This document shows, in pieces, positions 33,179 through 35,761 of a stretch of 35,761 nucleotides of DNA. The DNA is taken from NCBI GenBank assembly GCA_048883105.1, contig JBHLQY010000018.1, positions 1-35,761 on the forward strand, written 5' to 3'. The notes below the pieces were generated by a model that saw only the letters and a list, made by a program, of their open reading frames with translations, was not told the origin of the DNA and did no database searches. This DNA comes from LW40-45 sp048883105 (lineage in GTDB: Archaea > Asgardarchaeota > Lokiarchaeia > Sigyniarchaeales > SOKP01). How positions within the stretch are numbered: the first letter of the stretch is position 1; the number at the start of each line of letters is the position of its first letter. The position numbers and the translations under genes were made by a program.

Positions 33179-34912
33179 TTAAATATTATTAACAACCCAT
33201 TCCATCTCGAAGAATAACTCCTCAAATTCTTGTTCACTTCTAACTTTTCGTTTTCCTCTTTTTATTAATAACATTCTTTCAATGAATTTAGTTATTCTTT
33301 TGATCTTGAGTTTTGTTATTTTTGGATCTTTAGCAGTTACCAAATTAACCACATTTTCTGTTGTAATTTTACGCTCTCCAAGTTGCACATTTAATCTCCG
33401 TTCTAATCTCCGATAAAGTAAAGTTAATGCTTTACCAAATCGCGCCTTTTCTCTGTACCATTCGATTTTTTTTGCGAAGAAAGACGATGTCCTAAATCTT
33501 GCTTGCTCTTCCTTTTTTTCTTCCTCTTTAGCTTTCTTTTCTTCTTCTTTTTTTTTATTTTTTTTAGGTAAGTATCTATTTAACGTATAAGTAGCTAAAA
33601 GCGGATAAATCCACGCCGTTAACGGATTAGTTGAAAGATGAACGATATATTGAATGTAAAAGCCATATATTCCCGCCGATGTCATATCTCTTGAATGCTC
33701 TGGGCGTATATGAGCTTCATCAAAGGCAATTATCCAATCATCTTTATCCTCTCCATGTGTAAGCCATTTAATTATATTAAGAGCAAGTTTTTGATTATCA
33801 TAACCATCTTCATTAATTAATTCATTATTAAATAAGCTTGCGTCAGCTGTAACAACTAATCGCGCATCATCAGTTTCTTTTGCCATAAAAACTGCTTGTT
33901 CATATATACCGAGAGGGAACTCTAATAAATCATCCGGAAAATCTTCACCAATAGAATCAGCAATAAAACTAAGATCAATATTATCATCATCCACATCAAA
34001 CTTTTTATCGTCATTTTTATCAACAAAACTTGAAGCAGTTGAATATCCTAAAACATCCCATCCTGAATATTCAACAAACGGTCCGCCTACTGCTACACTG
34101 CTATGGGAAAGAATAACTTTATTAAGCCCATCTGTTATTGGATGACTTTTAAATGTTGTTATAACAGGAAAGGTGGCCCTTTTGTCATAGGATCCATGAT
34201 CGCGCAAAACACCATCAGGAAATATAGTAATTGGTACTAATTCTTTCACATCTGGATTCAAAATATTGGCAAAAAAGATTTCCCATAATAATGTACTTGT
34301 AGAACCATGATCATGACATAATAAAATTGAGTTTCCCCCTTCTAAAAATTCCATAAAATAAGGAATTTCGTAAATTGGATTATAGAATTTATTTGAACCT
34401 AATATAACTAATACAACAGACTTATTCACCCTTTCGGTTGTACTTAAACTTGATTGAATGTTATAAACATTATATCCTTTTTCTTCTAATAATTCTTTAA
34501 AATCAGAACAACCATTCCAATCATCATTGTATATTGAGAAATTTTGATCATTTGTCCCTTGATCGATTATTGGTGCCATTAAAGGAATGAATGAAAAAAC
34601 GAATATAATTACTAATAAAGCTTGCTTGTAAATTGAACCTCCTGCCTTTTTCCGAGATTTAGTTTCACGAGACTTATGTACATGAACATTTCTAATAAAA
34701 ATTAATAAAGCAAAACCTGTAAAAGCTGCACCAACAAAACATAAAAGAGGAAGGTAACTTAAAAATAGAGGTTGGGGTCCTTCATAATTCTCAATAAAAA
34801 TACTAATACCAATTCCATAAAATATAAGGTATACTGTAAAAAAGGTATAAATAATTCCCTTTGAAATCTTAATACTTTTTTCTGAAGATTTACCTGCTTT
34901 GATTTTAACCAT
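33179..34912 (-). CDS. DUF4350-like membrane protein with GATase1-like domain
   Basis: A 577-residue protein. Three hydrophobic helices lie in the first 115 residues (YTFFTVYLIFYGIGISIFI, FLSYLPLLCFVGAAFTGFALLIF, ALLVIIFVFSFIPLMAPII). The extracytoplasmic part (120-430) has the DUF4350/GATase1-like pattern: CSDFKELLEEKGYNVYNI, VVLVILGSNKFYNP, FLEGGNSILLCHDHGS, RLVVTADASLFNNELI and IIAFDEAHIRPEHS. A membrane segment near 440 (TAWIYPLLATYTLNRYL) is followed by a lysine/glutamate coiled coil and a basic helical tail (460-577), longer than usual. DUF4350 proteins occur with MoxR/DUF58 and DUF4129. Function is unknown; a cargo-binding or cell-surface assembly role is a guess. Start is ATG. Confidence 0.82.
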   Translation of the reverse strand: MVKIKAGKSSEKSIKISKGIIYTFFTVYLIFYGIGISIFIENYEGPQPLFLSYLPLLCFVGAAFTGFALLIFIRNVHVHKSRETKSRKKAGGSIYKQALLVIIFVFSFIPLMAPIIDQGTNDQNFSIYNDDWNGCSDFKELLEEKGYNVYNIQSSLSTTERVNKSVVLVILGSNKFYNPIYEIPYFMEFLEGGNSILLCHDHGSTSTLLWEIFFANILNPDVKELVPITIFPDGVLRDHGSYDKRATFPVITTFKSHPITDGLNKVILSHSSVAVGGPFVEYSGWDVLGYSTASSFVDKNDDKKFDVDDDNIDLSFIADSIGEDFPDDLLEFPLGIYEQAVFMAKETDDARLVVTADASLFNNELINEDGYDNQKLALNIIKWLTHGEDKDDWIIAFDEAHIRPEHSRDMTSAGIYGFYIQYIVHLSTNPLTAWIYPLLATYTLNRYLPKKNKKKEEEKKAKEEEKKEEQARFRTSSFFAKKIEWYREKARFGKALTLLYRRLERRLNVQLGERKITTENVVNLVTAKDPKITKLKIKRITKFIERMLLIKRGKRKVRSEQEFEELFFEMEWVVNNI

Positions 34913-34968
34913 ATTAATGTTTTTTTTTATCTTTTTAAATTATTTAATCCAAGACTTGTTTAAAACAA

Positions 34969-35355
34969 TTATATACTAAATGAAAAGGTTTTGTTGGTGA
35001 CTTCTTTATACAAAGTTGAAAATAATTTTGCCGTGTAATTGATTTCGTTTTTTGTTGGCTCTAAACCTCCATAGATAATATCTTCTATGTGTTTTACAAA
35101 TGAGTAAGTTGATTCAGGTGATTGACCTAATTGATTTACAGCAGTAATGGCGTATTCTCGAATAGTTTGATGAGGCAAACGAGGCTTTCTAAACTTGTGA
35201 TCCATGACAGCACAATATACCAAGTAAATATAAGCAATTGCTTCTTTTGGTCTATTTGTTTCTACTAAAACTTTAACATTGCGGAATCTAGCTTTAATAT
35301 TGAATTCTGGCTCTGATTTTTTCTTTTTCTTTTTTTTTGACGTTATTTTAACCAT
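34969..35355 (-). CDS. DUF4129-like small protein
   Basis: A 128-residue basic protein. It starts with a very lysine-rich leader (TSKKKKKKKSEPEF) and continues ARFRNVKVLVETNRPKEAIAYIYLVYCAVMDHK, then LPHQTIREYAITAVNQLGQSPESTYSFVKHIEDIIYGGLEP. This RP.Q...E..... helical pattern is that of the soluble DUF4129 domain, here without membrane helices. DUF4129 proteins occur with MoxR, DUF58 and DUF4350, as here, with 56 bases to the DUF4350-like gene. A homologous second gene lies just upstream on the same strand. The role may be to bridge the MoxR complex, which is inference. Confidence 0.75.
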   Translation of the reverse strand: MVKITSKKKKKKKSEPEFNIKARFRNVKVLVETNRPKEAIAYIYLVYCAVMDHKFRKPRLPHQTIREYAITAVNQLGQSPESTYSFVKHIEDIIYGGLEPTKNEINYTAKLFSTLYKEVTNKTFSFSI

Positions 35356-35486
35356 ATTTATTCATCATTTCTTTATTTCATTAAACAGTTTATTTAATAA
35401 TTTTTTTTGAATTTATAACATTTTGTACTTTTTTTTATTTTCTTTAAAAATTGATTTTTACATCTTTCTTTTATTGAATACGTTTA

Positions 35487-35761
35487 TCAAAAATTTAAAA
35501 TAAATTGATATCCAGTTAACTCGAAATATATCGGCGAAAATAATTCTACTGAGGCATAAAAATCTTGTTCTTTAATTATAAATGGTTTATCGTAAATGAT
35601 TTTTTCAACATTTTGTATGAATGGATAAATTGACGCTGGATTTAGTTTTAATTCTTTAACTGAAATTATGGCAAAATCTCTAATTGTTTCATTCTCATTC
35701 TTTTTTCTACCATATTTAGCATTAATTAATTCAATATAAATTGATTGGAATAGATAAGATA
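35487..35761 (-). CDS. DUF4129-like paralogue, C-terminal part
   Basis: The frame runs off the right edge, so only the last 90 residues are visible, ending at the TGA at complement 35487-35489. The segment YGRKKNENETIRDFAIISV then KELKLNPASIYPFIQNVEKI aligns with RKPRLPHQTIREYAITAVN, QSPESTYSFVKHIEDIIYG of the downstream gene (34969-35355), including the tail pattern (VELFSPIYFELT versus KLFSTLYKEVT). About 35 residues of N-terminus would lie outside. The two genes are 131 bases apart and appear to be a tandem duplication; they have diverged considerably. Confidence 0.72.
   Translation of the reverse strand, partial: SYLFQSIYIELINAKYGRKKNENETIRDFAIISVKELKLNPASIYPFIQNVEKIIYDKPFIIKEQDFYASVELFSPIYFELTGYQFILNF

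Overview
The window looks like chromosome of an Asgard archaeon, most likely a Lokiarchaeia-type lineage. The DNA is strongly AT-rich and densely packed on both strands. The backbone is archaeal: Sec61-beta, type II methionine aminopeptidase, coenzyme F420 genes, HdrC-like ferredoxin, and a MoxR/DUF58 operon. Alongside it sit proteins of a kind considered eukaryotic signatures: a ribophorin I (OST1)-like protein, two adjacent Bet3/V4R (TRAPP-fold) proteins, a roadblock/LC7 protein and a possible longin-like protein. There are also bacterial-type genes for leucyl-tRNA synthetase and triosephosphate isomerase. The lineage is inferred from gene content; no rRNA is present.

Layout. 1-4920: end of a TlyA-like RNA methyltransferase, then a leftward group encoding a dolichol-type sugar-1-phosphate transferase, a UbiA prenyltransferase, a PHP phosphoesterase and a DUF362 protein. 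5068-5201: an interrupted tRNA, best read as tRNA-Gln(TTG). 5228-7735: Trm112-like protein and the OST1-like protein (leftward). 7887-10452: rightward Sec61-beta, MazG-like protein, hexapeptide acyltransferase, DUF354 protein. 10461-12583: leftward GT4 glycosyltransferase and methionine aminopeptidase. 12764-15224: rightward roadblock protein, a 502-residue unknown and a GNAT acetyltransferase. 15271-17758: leftward Bet3/V4R pair and thioredoxin. 17968-19374: HdrC-like protein and TIM. 19397-23849: leftward flavin reductase, longin-like protein and LeuRS. 24035-29250: a tight rightward operon with two radical SAM proteins around a lipoate ligase/octanoyltransferase (the LipS1/LipS2 pathway), then a CofE-nitroreductase fusion and CofD. 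29257 to the right edge: a leftward operon of tandem DUF4129-like genes, a DUF4350-like membrane protein, MoxR, DUF58/vWA and a coiled-coil membrane protein.

How the parts may work together. Lipid-linked glycan assembly (GlcNAc-1-P transferase, UbiA, GT4, DUF354, acyltransferase), translocation (Sec61-beta) and transfer (OST1-like) occur within 12 kb, which suggests a protein glycosylation neighbourhood. The lipoyl and F420 genes form one cofactor operon. The MoxR operon probably builds a surface-associated complex.

Most striking points: the near full-length OST1-like protein with its cytosolic coiled coil, the two-gene Bet3/V4R unit, the complete lipoyl-assembly cassette co-oriented with F420 genes, the oddly interrupted tRNA, and an apparent one-base frameshift at the start of the DUF58 gene. 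No CRISPR array, insertion sequence, integrase or rRNA was seen. No gene-free stretch exceeds about 210 bases. Family assignments come from motif recognition, not from database searches.
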